From an uncultured Stomatobaculum sp. (GTDB lineage Bacteria; Bacillota; Clostridia; Lachnospirales; Lachnospiraceae), in NCBI RefSeq assembly GCF_937924975.1, contig NZ_CALEYG010000014.1:1-64000 (forward strand): 64,000 nucleotides of DNA, written 5' to 3'. The position numbers were made by a program, and so were the translations under genes. Below, in pieces: positions 15,781 through 24,439 of the stretch. The stretch's first letter is position 1. The number at the start of each line of letters is the position of its first letter. The notes under the pieces are model-generated. The model was given only the letters and a program-made list of their open reading frames with translations, was not told the origin of the DNA and made no database searches.

Positions 15781-17073
15781 ATGCCGAAAGTTTCGATTAT
15801 CATTCCCGTCTACAACGCCGAAAAGGTTCTCGCGCGCTGCCTGGATAGCGTGCTCGCGCAGACTTTTACGGATTTTGAGGTGCTCGTCATGGACGACGGC
15901 TCTAAAGACGGCACGCCGGCGCTCTGTGATGCCTATGCGGCGAAAGATGCCCGCATTCGCGTGGTTCACAAGGAAAACAGCGGAGTCTCGGACACGAGAA
16001 ATCAGGCGCTCTCGCTCGCAGCCGGAGACTATCTCCAGTTTCTCGACGCCGACGACTGGATCACGCCGGAGGCGACAGCTCTCTTTTTTCACGCTGCCGA
16101 GACAAACCGGGCGGATCTCGTGATTTCCGACTTTTATCGCGTCGTAGACGGGTGGACCGCCAGAAAGGGCTCGATTGACGAAGAAGGCCTGCTCACGCGG
16201 GAGGAATTTGCGGCCTGCATGGCAAAGAGTCCGGCCGATTACTATTACGGCGTCATCTGGAACAAGTTTTTCCGCCGCGACATCGTGGAGCACTATCATC
16301 TCCGCATGGACGAGAAGCTGCGCTGGTGCGAGGACTTTATCTTCAATATGGAGTACATTCTGCATGCCGAGCGCATTTTTGTGCTCCGCGCGCCGACCTA
16401 CTACTATGTGAAGACAGAAGGCTCGCTCGTGCAACAGGGCCTGAATATCCCGAACATCGTCCGGATGAAGATGAATGTGCTGAACTACTACCGGGACTTT
16501 TACAAAAAAGTCTTTTCGGAGGAGGAGTATGCAAGCCACCGGCCGGAAATTTACGGCTTTCTGCTCGACTACTCGCATGACGATGGCGTGATTCCGTTTT
16601 TACCGGGTTCGAAGCGACTCGGCGAGGAAAAGGCCTTTGCGGCGCATGCGCCGCTTAGCGCCAATGTCTGGACGGAACACTATTATGTCGAGCGCCTGTT
16701 CCGGCGCTACGCGGAAACGATAGGTGCGCGCTTTGACCTCGAGCCGCGGGAAATCGCGGCGGTTATGTTCCTTGCAAACTTTGAGAAGATTGAGAGTATG
16801 CGCGAGTTTGCGGAGTACCTGAACGCTACGCAGATTGGCGCGAATGCACTGCTCGAGTATCTCGCATTGAAGGGCTATGTGCGGACGGAACTCGGCCAGC
16901 CGGAGAGCGCCGTGCTCGCGGAGAAGGCGGAGGAACTGAAAAAGGCCGTACTGCAGGCGGAGGAAGAGGCGGAGAAGACCATCTATCAGGGGTTCTCCGA
17001 AGAAGCAATGCAACAGCAGCGCGAAAACCGCCTGCGCAGGATGGAAAATATGCGCGCCCAGCTGGAGCGCTGA
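15781..17073 (+). CDS. Family 2 glycosyltransferase
   Basis: A 430-residue enzyme that transfers sugars from a nucleotide donor, probably onto a cell-surface glycan. The GT-A fold is visible at the start (VSIIIPVYNAEKVLARCLDS, MDDGSKDGT near 38-46) with the DXD-like FLDADDW near 88-94. The C-terminal 120 residues are helical, acidic and coiled-coil-like (AEELKKAVLQAEEEAEKT). Start at the ATG that follows GGGAGG. Followed 31 bases later by a sugar kinase gene. Confidence 0.88.
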   Translation: MPKVSIIIPVYNAEKVLARCLDSVLAQTFTDFEVLVMDDGSKDGTPALCDAYAAKDARIRVVHKENSGVSDTRNQALSLAAGDYLQFLDADDWITPEATALFFHAAETNRADLVISDFYRVVDGWTARKGSIDEEGLLTREEFAACMAKSPADYYYGVIWNKFFRRDIVEHYHLRMDEKLRWCEDFIFNMEYILHAERIFVLRAPTYYYVKTEGSLVQQGLNIPNIVRMKMNVLNYYRDFYKKVFSEEEYASHRPEIYGFLLDYSHDDGVIPFLPGSKRLGEEKAFAAHAPLSANVWTEHYYVERLFRRYAETIGARFDLEPREIAAVMFLANFEKIESMREFAEYLNATQIGANALLEYLALKGYVRTELGQPESAVLAEKAEELKKAVLQAEEEAEKTIYQGFSEEAMQQQRENRLRRMENMRAQLER

Positions 17074-17104
17074 ACCAACGACAGTCACGAAGGAGGACAG
17101 ACAA

Positions 17105-18202
17105 ATGGACCTGCAACTCAGACCGCGCGAGGAATGTTCCTTTGACGCCGTGAGCCTCGGTGAGATTATGCTTCGCTTCGATCCGGGCGAGGGAAGAGTC
17201 AGAACGGCACGGAGCTTCCGTGTCTCGGAGGGCGGCGGCGAATACAATGTGGTGCGCGGTCTCCACAAGTGTTTCGGTTTAAAGACGGCGGTCATCACGG
17301 CCTTCGCCGACAACGAAGTCGGAAAGCTCCTGGTCGACTGCATTGAGCAGGGCGGTGTTGCGACCGATTTTATCCGCATGGTGAAGACGGACGGCATCGG
17401 CAGAACTTGCCGGAACGGCCTGAATTTTACGGAGCGCGGCTTCGGTGTCCGCGGCGCGCTCGGCTGTTCCGACCGGGCCAACACGGCGATTTCGCAGATG
17501 GGGCCGGAGGACTTTGACTTCGACTACATCTTCGGCGAGATCGGTGTCCGCTGGCTGCACACCGGCGGCATCTACGCGGCGCTCTCGGAGCGCGCCGGAG
17601 AGACCGCGATTGCGGCCTGCGAGGCGGCGCATCGCTACGGCACCGTGATTTCCTACGACTTAAACTACCGTCCCTCGATGTGGAATGCAATCGGCGGCAA
17701 GGCGAGAGCGCAGGAAGTAAACCGCGCCCTCGCGCGCTATGTGGATGTGATGCTCGGCAACGAGGAGGACTTTACGGCCTGCCTCGGCTTCGAGGTCCCC
17801 GGCAACAGCGAGAGCCTCGATCAGCTGAACCTGGAGGGGTACCAGGAGATGCTCCGGCGCGGCGCGGCCGAGTTCCCGAACTGGAAGGTGGTTGCGACGA
17901 CGCTCCGCACCGTGCACTCGGCGACCGTGAACGACTGGAAGGCCATTTGCTTTGCCGACGGTGCGCTCGCCTTTTCGCGCGGCTATGAGGCCATGGAAGT
18001 GCTGGATCGCGTGGGCGGCGGGGACAGCTTTGCCTCGGGTCTGATTTACGGGCTCATGACGACGGGCGACCCGAAGAAGGCGGTCGAGTACGGCGCGGCA
18101 CACGGGGCGCTCGCGATGACCACGCCGGGCGACACATCGATGGCAAGTGTCGACGAGGTCGAAGCGCTGATGGCGGGCAAGGGCGCGCGCGTGAAGCGCT
18201 GA
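17105..18202 (+). CDS. PfkB-family sugar kinase, possibly 2-keto-3-deoxygluconate kinase
   Basis: A 365-residue ribokinase-fold kinase. SLGEIMLRFDPG at the start and SEGGGEYNV near 40 resemble KdgK-type enzymes. The anion-hole and base motif RVGGGDSFASGLIYG (near 301-315) carries the catalytic Asp. AAGGAGG is upstream. The next gene is pyruvate kinase, but a promoter lies between. KDG or a similar ketosugar acid is a guess from family resemblance; no kdgA or uronate genes are near. Confidence 0.78.
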   Translation: MDLQLRPREECSFDAVSLGEIMLRFDPGEGRVRTARSFRVSEGGGEYNVVRGLHKCFGLKTAVITAFADNEVGKLLVDCIEQGGVATDFIRMVKTDGIGRTCRNGLNFTERGFGVRGALGCSDRANTAISQMGPEDFDFDYIFGEIGVRWLHTGGIYAALSERAGETAIAACEAAHRYGTVISYDLNYRPSMWNAIGGKARAQEVNRALARYVDVMLGNEEDFTACLGFEVPGNSESLDQLNLEGYQEMLRRGAAEFPNWKVVATTLRTVHSATVNDWKAICFADGALAFSRGYEAMEVLDRVGGGDSFASGLIYGLMTTGDPKKAVEYGAAHGALAMTTPGDTSMASVDEVEALMAGKGARVKR

Positions 18203-18205
18203 GAC

Positions 18206-18234
18206 TTGCAAAAGGGAAAGACTTGTGCTAAAAT
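18206..18234 (+). promoter_or_regulatory. pyk promoter
   Basis: TTGCAA (18206-18211), 17 bases, extended -10 TGCTAAAAT (TAAAAT 18229-18234), 65 bases ahead of the TTG start. Confidence 0.7.
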
Positions 18235-18298
18235 TCTGCGATTTGAAGAGAGATATTGTAGTTTCAAGGTCTCGGGAGAGACTTCAAAGGAGAGAATT

Positions 18299-19714
18299 TT
18301 GAGAAAGACAAAGATTATCTGCACGATTGGACCTGCCAGTGACAGCGAGGAGATGCTGAAGAAGCTCATGCTCGCGGGCATGAATGTGACACGTTTTAAC
18401 TTTTCTCATGACACGCACGAGGCGCACGCCGAGAAATTCAAGCGCGTGGTGAAGCTCCGCAGAGAGCTGGGTCTCCCGGTTGCAACGCTGCTCGACACGA
18501 AGGGCCCGGAGATTCGTCTTCGCGACTTTCAGAACGGCTCGGAAGTGCTTGAGAAGGGCGCAAAGTTCACGCTGACCACGAGAGAGCTGCTCGGCGACAA
18601 CACGATTGTCTCCGTAAGTTATAAGGAACTGCCGAGCGATGTGCAGAAGGGCGGCGTCATTCTGATTGACGACGGTCTGATCGGTCTTCGCGTCGACGAA
18701 GTGGACGGCACCGAAATTCACTGCACGGTCGAGAACGGCGGCAAGGTCTCGAACCACAAGGGTGTGAACATTCCGGGCGCCGATCTCTCGATGCCCTTTA
18801 TCTCCGACCAGGACAGAAGCGACATTGAGTTCGGCTGCCAGATGGGCTTTGACTATATTGCGGCTTCGTTCACGAGAACGGCTGCGGATATCCGCGCAAT
18901 CCGCGAGATTCTCGATGCGCACGGCAGCAAGATGAAGATCATCGCAAAGATCGAGTCCGTGCAGGGCGTGAAGAATATCAAGGAAATCTTCAAGGAGGCC
19001 GACGGCGTCATGGTGGCGCGCGGCGATCTCGGCGTTGAGGTTCCGGCTGAGGATGTCCCGGCAATCCAGAAGGACATCATCAAGCTCGGCGCAAAGATGG
19101 GCAAGATTGTCATCACGGCGACCCAGATGCTCGACTCGATGATTCACAACCCGCGGCCTACGCGCGCCGAGGTCACGGACGTCGCAAATGCGATTTACGA
19201 CGGCACGATGGCCATTATGCTCTCGGGCGAGACAGCGGCCGGAAGCTATCCGGTCGAGGCGGTCGAGATGATGAGCAAGATTGCCGAGAAGACCGAGCAG
19301 GACATCAACTACAGCGAGCGGAGAAGAAGACTCGAGACCGAGAAGCAAGAGGATGCGACGACCGCAATCAGCCATGCGACCTGCACGGTCGCGGAGGATC
19401 TTCGCGCAAAGGCGATTGTCACAGTCACAATTTCCGGTTTCACGGCGAGACGCCTCGCGAAGTACCGCCCGGAGTGCCCGGTCATTGCCTGCACGGTGAG
19501 CCAGACGGTTGCCTGCCAGATGAATCTGCTCTTCGGTGTGATTCCGGTGCTGATTCCGCAGGAGGACAATGCCGACATGCTCTTTGACGCCGCACTCCAC
19601 GAAGCCAAGAAGCTTGGACTGGTGTCCGAGGGCGATACGGTCATCCTGACCGCAGGTCTGCCGCTCGGCGTGAGCGGCAACACGAACATGATTCGTGTGA
19701 TGGAAGTGATTTGA
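18299..19714 (+). CDS. pyk: Pyruvate kinase
   Basis: Makes pyruvate and ATP from phosphoenolpyruvate and ADP. The 471-residue form has the A, B and C domains but no extra C-terminal PEP-utiliser-like domain found in some Firmicutes. Landmarks are TKIICTIGPASDS at the start, RFNFSHD near 34, LDTKGPEIR near 64, IAKIESVQG near 218 and VMVARGDLGVEVP near 238. The start is TTG 18299, eight bases after AAAGGAG and matching the family N-terminus; the frame's upstream extension contains the promoter. Confidence 0.96.
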   Translation: MRKTKIICTIGPASDSEEMLKKLMLAGMNVTRFNFSHDTHEAHAEKFKRVVKLRRELGLPVATLLDTKGPEIRLRDFQNGSEVLEKGAKFTLTTRELLGDNTIVSVSYKELPSDVQKGGVILIDDGLIGLRVDEVDGTEIHCTVENGGKVSNHKGVNIPGADLSMPFISDQDRSDIEFGCQMGFDYIAASFTRTAADIRAIREILDAHGSKMKIIAKIESVQGVKNIKEIFKEADGVMVARGDLGVEVPAEDVPAIQKDIIKLGAKMGKIVITATQMLDSMIHNPRPTRAEVTDVANAIYDGTMAIMLSGETAAGSYPVEAVEMMSKIAEKTEQDINYSERRRRLETEKQEDATTAISHATCTVAEDLRAKAIVTVTISGFTARRLAKYRPECPVIACTVSQTVACQMNLLFGVIPVLIPQEDNADMLFDAALHEAKKLGLVSEGDTVILTAGLPLGVSGNTNMIRVMEVI

Positions 19715-19745
19715 CGCAACTTGTTGCACCGGCAACGGAAATAAA

Positions 19746-19797
19746 AAGACGCCGTGTGGTAGACTGCTCGGGTAGGGCGGATGCCGCACGGCGTCTT
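19746..19797 (+). terminator. Probable terminator after pyk
   Basis: Stem AAGACGCCGTG / CACGGCGTCTT around a 30-base loop; the following tract is only weakly T-rich. Confidence 0.6.
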
Positions 19798-19863
19798 CCT
19801 GTATACAGGGAACCGCAAAAAGAAAAACAAAGACCGCAGAGGCTGCGGAGAAATGAGGAAAGT

Positions 19864-20463
19864 ATGAGCTTATTTTTGGGACCGATTCACCACTGGCTGT
19901 ATCGCAAAATTCGCCTCCAGGAGGAACTGATCACAACTCTCGCCGAGCAGGAGGGCGCGAGAAGCGGCGACAGCGGCAAGTATGAGACTTATGTGAATCG
20001 CGAGCTTCGTCCGCTCGAGGAGCTGATTGACACCGACAACATTCACGGCTGGCTGCAGGCGCGCATTCACGACGCCGAGGGTCGCTATGCGGCACTTGTC
20101 GCGGCGATTCTGAAAGAGGACAGCGACGCAAAGTCCCGGATTGAAGACGAGGTCTTTGCGTTCGGCGCGTCGAATGCAGTGCCGGCGGAGGCGAGTCCCG
20201 CAGAGGCGTATCGCTTCTACGGCGACAATCTTGTGAACGGCATGCCCTGCGACCATGTGGACCGTGTGACGGAGCAGGCGGAGGATCACATTGCCTGGAC
20301 ACTCGACCAGGATTTGCACGGCGACTTCTGGATTCAGGCCGGTCAGTCTCCGGAACTCTACTATGCGCTGCGTCTCGCCGAGATGCGCGGTATGCTCTCC
20401 GGCACCCGCCTAGAGCTGCTCTCGCCCGCCGAGATGAGCTATGTGTTAAAGGAGAAGGCATGA
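19864..20463 (+). CDS. Unrecognised protein coupled to a hemerythrin gene
   Basis: A 199-residue soluble protein beginning MSLFLGPIHHWLYRKIRLQE. No named domain is recognised. It is acidic and mostly helical by eye, with several His (PIHHW, NIHGWL, RIHDAEG, CDHVDRV) and only one Cys. No signal peptide or membrane helix. The next gene, a hemerythrin-like protein, overlaps by four bases (ATGA), so they are translated together and may act together in oxygen, iron or redox sensing. I recall similar pairs in other Clostridia but cannot verify this here. GAGGAAAG precedes the ATG. Confidence 0.75.
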   Translation: MSLFLGPIHHWLYRKIRLQEELITTLAEQEGARSGDSGKYETYVNRELRPLEELIDTDNIHGWLQARIHDAEGRYAALVAAILKEDSDAKSRIEDEVFAFGASNAVPAEASPAEAYRFYGDNLVNGMPCDHVDRVTEQAEDHIAWTLDQDLHGDFWIQAGQSPELYYALRLAEMRGMLSGTRLELLSPAEMSYVLKEKA

Positions 20464-21029
20464 ACGAGAGCATCTCCCTTATGGTTGAAGAGCATGAGAA
20501 CATAAGACGCATGTTGCGGGTGCTTCGCGCGATGTGCCGTTCGGTGATGCACGGCGAGGAAGTAAATCAGGAGGACTTTGCCGAGGCAATCGACTTCATC
20601 CGGAACTATGCGGATCACCACCACCACAAGAAGGAGGAGGAACACCTCTTCAAGGCGATGGTCGCCAACATGGGAAAGATCGGTGAGAATCTGGTGACCC
20701 ACGGCATGCTGGTCGAGCACGATCTCGGCAGGGGGCATGTGCTTGCCCTGACCGAGGCGTTAGAGCGCTTCCGGCAGGACCCGAGCGATGACAACCGCCT
20801 CGATATTATCGCCGAGGCGATGGGCTATGCCGCGCTCTTAGACCGCCACATCGAAAAGGAAAATACCGTCGTCTACCCATTTGCCGAGCGCAGTCTTTCG
20901 CCGGAAATCTTTGCGGAAATCAATGCGGCTTCGGCGGCTTTTGAGGCGGATCCTACGGAGCAGGAACTCCGTGACAAGTACACGGCGATCGCAGACCGTC
21001 TCGAAACGAAATACGGCACGGCGGCCTGA
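20460..21029 (+). CDS. Hemerythrin-like cation-binding protein
   Basis: A 189-residue four-helix-bundle protein likely to bind a di-iron centre and sense or store oxygen or iron. Candidate ligands are in the right order: His in VEEHENIRR (helix 1), the H-rich YADHHHHKKEEEHLF (helix 2, HxxxE), VTHGMLVEHDLGR (helix 3), and LLDRHIEKENTVVYPFAE (helix 4). The start overlaps the preceding gene. With the glutathione peroxidase gene 66 bases later, this points to oxidative-stress defence. Confidence 0.88.
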   Translation: MNESISLMVEEHENIRRMLRVLRAMCRSVMHGEEVNQEDFAEAIDFIRNYADHHHHKKEEEHLFKAMVANMGKIGENLVTHGMLVEHDLGRGHVLALTEALERFRQDPSDDNRLDIIAEAMGYAALLDRHIEKENTVVYPFAERSLSPEIFAEINAASAAFEADPTEQELRDKYTAIADRLETKYGTAA

Positions 21030-21095
21030 GACTTGTTTTATTCCTAGAGCTATGCTAGGCTTTGCCTGTTTGGTATTTACCGGAAAGGACAAGGT

Positions 21096-21638
21096 ATGAG
21101 CATTTACGATTACAGTGTGCCGTCGGTCGGCGGCGGAGAATTGAAACTCTCGGACTACAAGGGCAAGGTTATGCTGATTGTCAACACGGCAACCGGTTGC
21201 GGCTTCACGCCTCACTATGAGCCGCTCGAGGCAATGTACGAGGCGGATCACGACAAGGGACTCGAGATCATCGATATCCCCTGCAACCAGTTTGCGGGAC
21301 AGACGCCCGGCACGGACGAGGAAATTCACGAGTTCTGTACGCTGAAGTACCACACGACCTTCCCGCAGCAGAAGAAGTCCGAGGTGAACGGCGAGCACGA
21401 GCTCCCGCTCTACACCTTCCTGAAGAGTCAGCAGGGATTTGCGGGCTTTGGCAAGGGGCCGAAGGCGCTGATGATGTCCGCGCTTCTTCTGAAGCAGGAC
21501 AGACACTACGCCGAGAAGCCGGACATCAAGTGGAATTTCACGAAGTTTGTCGTGGATCGCGACGGAAATGTCGTGAAGCGTTTTGAGCCGACCGCGGACA
21601 TGGCAGAGGTCCGTGCGTTTGTGGAGAGTCTGCTGTGA
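21096..21638 (+). CDS. Glutathione peroxidase family protein (thioredoxin-type peroxidase)
   Basis: A 180-residue cytoplasmic peroxidase of the GPx fold that removes hydroperoxides, in bacteria usually with thioredoxin as reductant. NTATGCGFTPHYEPLEAM holds the peroxidatic Cys (about residue 36); the partner residues Gln (NQFAGQ) and Trp-Asn (KWNFTKFVVDRDG) are present. It is Cys- rather than selenocysteine-based. AAAGGACAAGGT precedes the ATG. Terminator follows. Confidence 0.93.
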   Translation: MSIYDYSVPSVGGGELKLSDYKGKVMLIVNTATGCGFTPHYEPLEAMYEADHDKGLEIIDIPCNQFAGQTPGTDEEIHEFCTLKYHTTFPQQKKSEVNGEHELPLYTFLKSQQGFAGFGKGPKALMMSALLLKQDRHYAEKPDIKWNFTKFVVDRDGNVVKRFEPTADMAEVRAFVESLL

Positions 21639-21650
21639 CATAAAATACGA

Positions 21651-21680
21651 CGCACAGTCCCGAGCGGACTGTGCGTTTTT
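21651..21680 (+). terminator. Terminator after glutathione peroxidase gene
   Basis: Perfect 10-bp stem CGCACAGTCC / GGACTGTGCG, loop CGAGC, then TTTTT. Confidence 0.92.
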
Positions 21681-21753
21681 GCGTGATAGAAGAGCAAAGC
21701 GACAAGTCTGTCCGTGCAATAAACACAAATGTACGCATACCGCGAAAACATAC

Positions 21754-21782
21754 TTGCCAACTCGGAAAAAGCAGAGTATAGT
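21754..21782 (+). promoter_or_regulatory. asd promoter
   Basis: TTGCCA (21754-21759), 17 bases, TATAGT (21777-21782), 56 bases ahead of the start. Confidence 0.7.
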
Positions 21783-21838
21783 TATGAGCCATACGAGAGA
21801 GCATTTCGCGCAATGGCGCATGTACGGAGGATTTGAGG

Positions 21839-22945
21839 ATGAAAAGAGAATTTCACGCACCTGAGAAAAAGCTGAGAGTCGGTGTTCTCGGCGCAACGGG
21901 CATGGTGGGACAGCGTTTTCTGACAATTCTGGAGCAGCACCCGTGGTTTGAGGTCACGGTCCTGGCGGCGAGCCCGCGGAGCGCCGGCAAGACCTATGAG
22001 GAGGCGGTCGGCGACCGCTGGAAACTCGACATTCCGATGCCGGAGCGCTACAAGAAGATGGTCATTCACAATGTGAATGAGGTCGAGCAGGTGGCGCGTG
22101 AAGTGGACTTTGTCTTCTCGGCGGTCGATATGACGAAGGAAGAGATTCGCGCAATCGAGGATGCCTATGCCAAGCACGAGACGCCGGTCGTCTCGAACAA
22201 CTCGGCGCACCGCTGGACCCCGGATGTCCCGATGGTTATTCCGGAGGTGAACCCGGAGCACTTTGAGATTATCGCCGCGCAGAGAAAGCGTCTCGGCACC
22301 GAGAGAGGCTTTGTCGCGGTCAAGCCGAACTGCTCGATTCAGAGCTATGCGCCGGTCTTTGCGGCGTGGAAAGAGTTTGAGCCCTACGAGGCGATTGTCA
22401 CGACCTATCAGGCCATCTCCGGCGCGGGCAAGAACTTTAAGGACTGGCCGGAAATGGTCGGCAACATCATCCCGTACATCGGCGGCGAGGAAGAAAAGAG
22501 CGAGAAAGAACCGCTCCGCATTTACGGACACATCGAGGGCGATCATATCGAGCCGGCGACGGAGCCGAAGATCAGCAGCCAGTGCATCCGTGTGCCGGTT
22601 TTAAACGGCCACACGGCGGCGGTCTTCGTGAAGTTCCGGAAGAAGCCCACGAAGGAACAGCTCCTTGAGAAGCTCGCGGCGTTCAGCGGTCTGCCGCAGG
22701 AGATGAAGCTCCCGAGCGCACCGCAGCAGTTTATCCGCTACATGGAGGAGGATAATCGCCCGCAGGTCGCGCTTGATGTGAACTACGAGGGCGGCATGGG
22801 CATCTCGATCGGCCGGCTCCGCGAAGATACGATTTACGACTGGAAGTTTGTGGGCCTCTCCCACAACACGCTCCGCGGCGCAGCGGGCGGCGCGGTCGAG
22901 TGCGCGGAGGCGCTGACCGCCCTCGGCTATATCGCAGCGAAATAA
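21839..22945 (+). CDS. asd: Aspartate-semialdehyde dehydrogenase (archaeal/fungal type)
   Basis: Reduces aspartyl phosphate to aspartate semialdehyde with NADPH, feeding lysine, diaminopimelate, threonine and methionine. The 368-residue product has GVLGATGMVGQRFL at the N-terminus, SNNSAHRW near 121, and the nucleophile Cys in VKPNCSIQS. These are features of the archaeal/yeast-like branch rather than the E. coli-like branch. ATG 21839 is preferred over an in-frame TTG at 21833 because GGAGG lies eight bases before the ATG but only two before the TTG. It supplies substrate for dapA at 31500. Confidence 0.95.
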   Translation: MKREFHAPEKKLRVGVLGATGMVGQRFLTILEQHPWFEVTVLAASPRSAGKTYEEAVGDRWKLDIPMPERYKKMVIHNVNEVEQVAREVDFVFSAVDMTKEEIRAIEDAYAKHETPVVSNNSAHRWTPDVPMVIPEVNPEHFEIIAAQRKRLGTERGFVAVKPNCSIQSYAPVFAAWKEFEPYEAIVTTYQAISGAGKNFKDWPEMVGNIIPYIGGEEEKSEKEPLRIYGHIEGDHIEPATEPKISSQCIRVPVLNGHTAAVFVKFRKKPTKEQLLEKLAAFSGLPQEMKLPSAPQQFIRYMEEDNRPQVALDVNYEGGMGISIGRLREDTIYDWKFVGLSHNTLRGAAGGAVECAEALTALGYIAAK

Positions 22946-22978
22946 GCATACGGTGTCATCTGAATAGTAAGCGCAGAG

Positions 22979-23018
22979 AAAAGAGTCGCTCTCCCGGTTT
23001 TTGGGAGGCGGCTCTTTT
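22979..23018 (+). terminator. Terminator after asd
   Basis: Imperfect stem AAAAGAGTCGCTCTCCC / GGGAGGCGGCTCTTTT with loop GGTTTTT. The rest of the 317-base gap to the next gene has no supported gene, only a possible TAGAAT -10 at 23049. Confidence 0.75.
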
Positions 23019-23262
23019 GTGCTGTGGCTGAATCCGGGCACTTACGGTAGAATAGAAGCGGAATGAAAGCGGAATTTGGCAGATGCAAAGCGCGGCATAG
23101 CAGTGCGCAAAGAGAAACAAAGAAAAAGAGAAGGACAACAAAAAAGCTTCAAGCTGACGGCAGGGGCAGACCGTAGCATTGCAGAAGATACAGAGCGCTG
23201 AGCAGAACGTGTATCCCGGGGGAACAGAACCCGAAGGTAGCGCAAAGGAGAAGGGGGAAGGC

Positions 23263-24360
23263 ATGAGGGCAAAGGAAATCGACGGAATGAAGGGGGCACT
23301 GATCTTTCTGGTGGTGCTCGGGCATTTTCTCCTGCCACTGCTCGGTTTCGGGGTGTGGAGCATAAATCTCCCCTTTGATTTGATCTACAGTTTTCACATG
23401 CCGGCCTTTGTCTTTCTCTCGGGGCTCTTCGCGGGACATGCGCTCAGGAGTCCGCGGCACTGGTGTAAGCGCTGCCTCACTTTACTCTGGCTCTATTTTT
23501 GCTTTAAGTGGCTGGTCTTTTACCCGGAGCGGGCAGCCTATCAAACGGGCGGAACTTGGCCGGATTTTTGGCATGAGAGCGGCACCCCCTGGTATGTGCT
23601 CGCGCTCTTTCTCTGGACGCTCGCCCTGCCGCTCTTTGCTCTGTTACGGCGCGCCTTTAAGGCAGCGCCGGTGCTGCTCCTCATCCTTGCGTTAAGTCTG
23701 GGTCTCGGTGACTTGGATGGGCGTTTGCATCTCGCGGATTTTCTCGCCTTAGACCGTGTGATTGCCTTTGCGCCCTTCTTTTACGGCGGCGCCTTTCTCG
23801 GGGAAAAACGCTTCTCTGCATGGATCAAGAACGGAGGGCGTGCGCAATGGGGACTCATGTTGGTCGCTGCTGTCCTTGCCCTCTATTTTGTCTTTCATAG
23901 CGGCGGATGGCTGCACCCCTACCAGACTCTGATTTACGGCGTCTGGTACACCCGCCTGGATACTTCCGCGATGCCGGAACTTGTTCGGACGGCGCCCTGG
24001 CTTTTGCGGCTCTTCTGGTATTTGGCCGCGGGCATCATCAGTGCGGGCTTTTTTGTGTTCGGGAAGCTGCTCGTTCGACTTCCGAACTTCGGTGCGGGAC
24101 TCGCCGTGCGCGGTGAACGGAGTCTGCCGATCTATATGCTTCATCGTCCGCTGAGAGACATAGGTCTCTTGCTCGGCTACCCGTCCTATTTTGCGACGCG
24201 TCCGCGGCTTGCCTTTCCCCTGCTCTTTTTGCTCTCTCTGCTTTTGGTCAGGCTTTTTGCGGCGGAGCCCGTGTACCGGCTCTTTCTCGCAGTGCAAAAG
24301 CTGCCGGGGAAAGCCTTGGATGTCCTTCTCGGGCCTACGGAAAAACAGAGAAAAATGTAG
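23263..24360 (+). CDS. Acyltransferase family 3 membrane protein
   Basis: A 365-residue polytopic protein, about ten helices, of the acyltransferase-3 (OafA/NodX-like) family that O-acylates surface sugars. Family signs are EIDGMKGALIFLVVLGHF at the start, YSFHMPAFVFLSGLFAG near 43, and SLPIYMLHRPLRD near 288. The start at 23263 follows AAGGAGAAGGGGG; the open frame upstream lacks such a site. It stands alone; substrate unknown. Confidence 0.86.
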   Translation: MRAKEIDGMKGALIFLVVLGHFLLPLLGFGVWSINLPFDLIYSFHMPAFVFLSGLFAGHALRSPRHWCKRCLTLLWLYFCFKWLVFYPERAAYQTGGTWPDFWHESGTPWYVLALFLWTLALPLFALLRRAFKAAPVLLLILALSLGLGDLDGRLHLADFLALDRVIAFAPFFYGGAFLGEKRFSAWIKNGGRAQWGLMLVAAVLALYFVFHSGGWLHPYQTLIYGVWYTRLDTSAMPELVRTAPWLLRLFWYLAAGIISAGFFVFGKLLVRLPNFGAGLAVRGERSLPIYMLHRPLRDIGLLLGYPSYFATRPRLAFPLLFLLSLLLVRLFAAEPVYRLFLAVQKLPGKALDVLLGPTEKQRKM

Positions 24361-24439
24361 TAGATGTGCTAAAATAAAAGATTGAGAGTTCGAAGCGGAA
24401 TGCCCACAGGCAGGGCACTCAGACAGCGGAGGTGAGAAA

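Noticed and set aside
18284..19789. A 501-codon open frame opposite pyk.
   Set aside because: Antisense shadow; composition is repetitive and includes the pyk terminator region.
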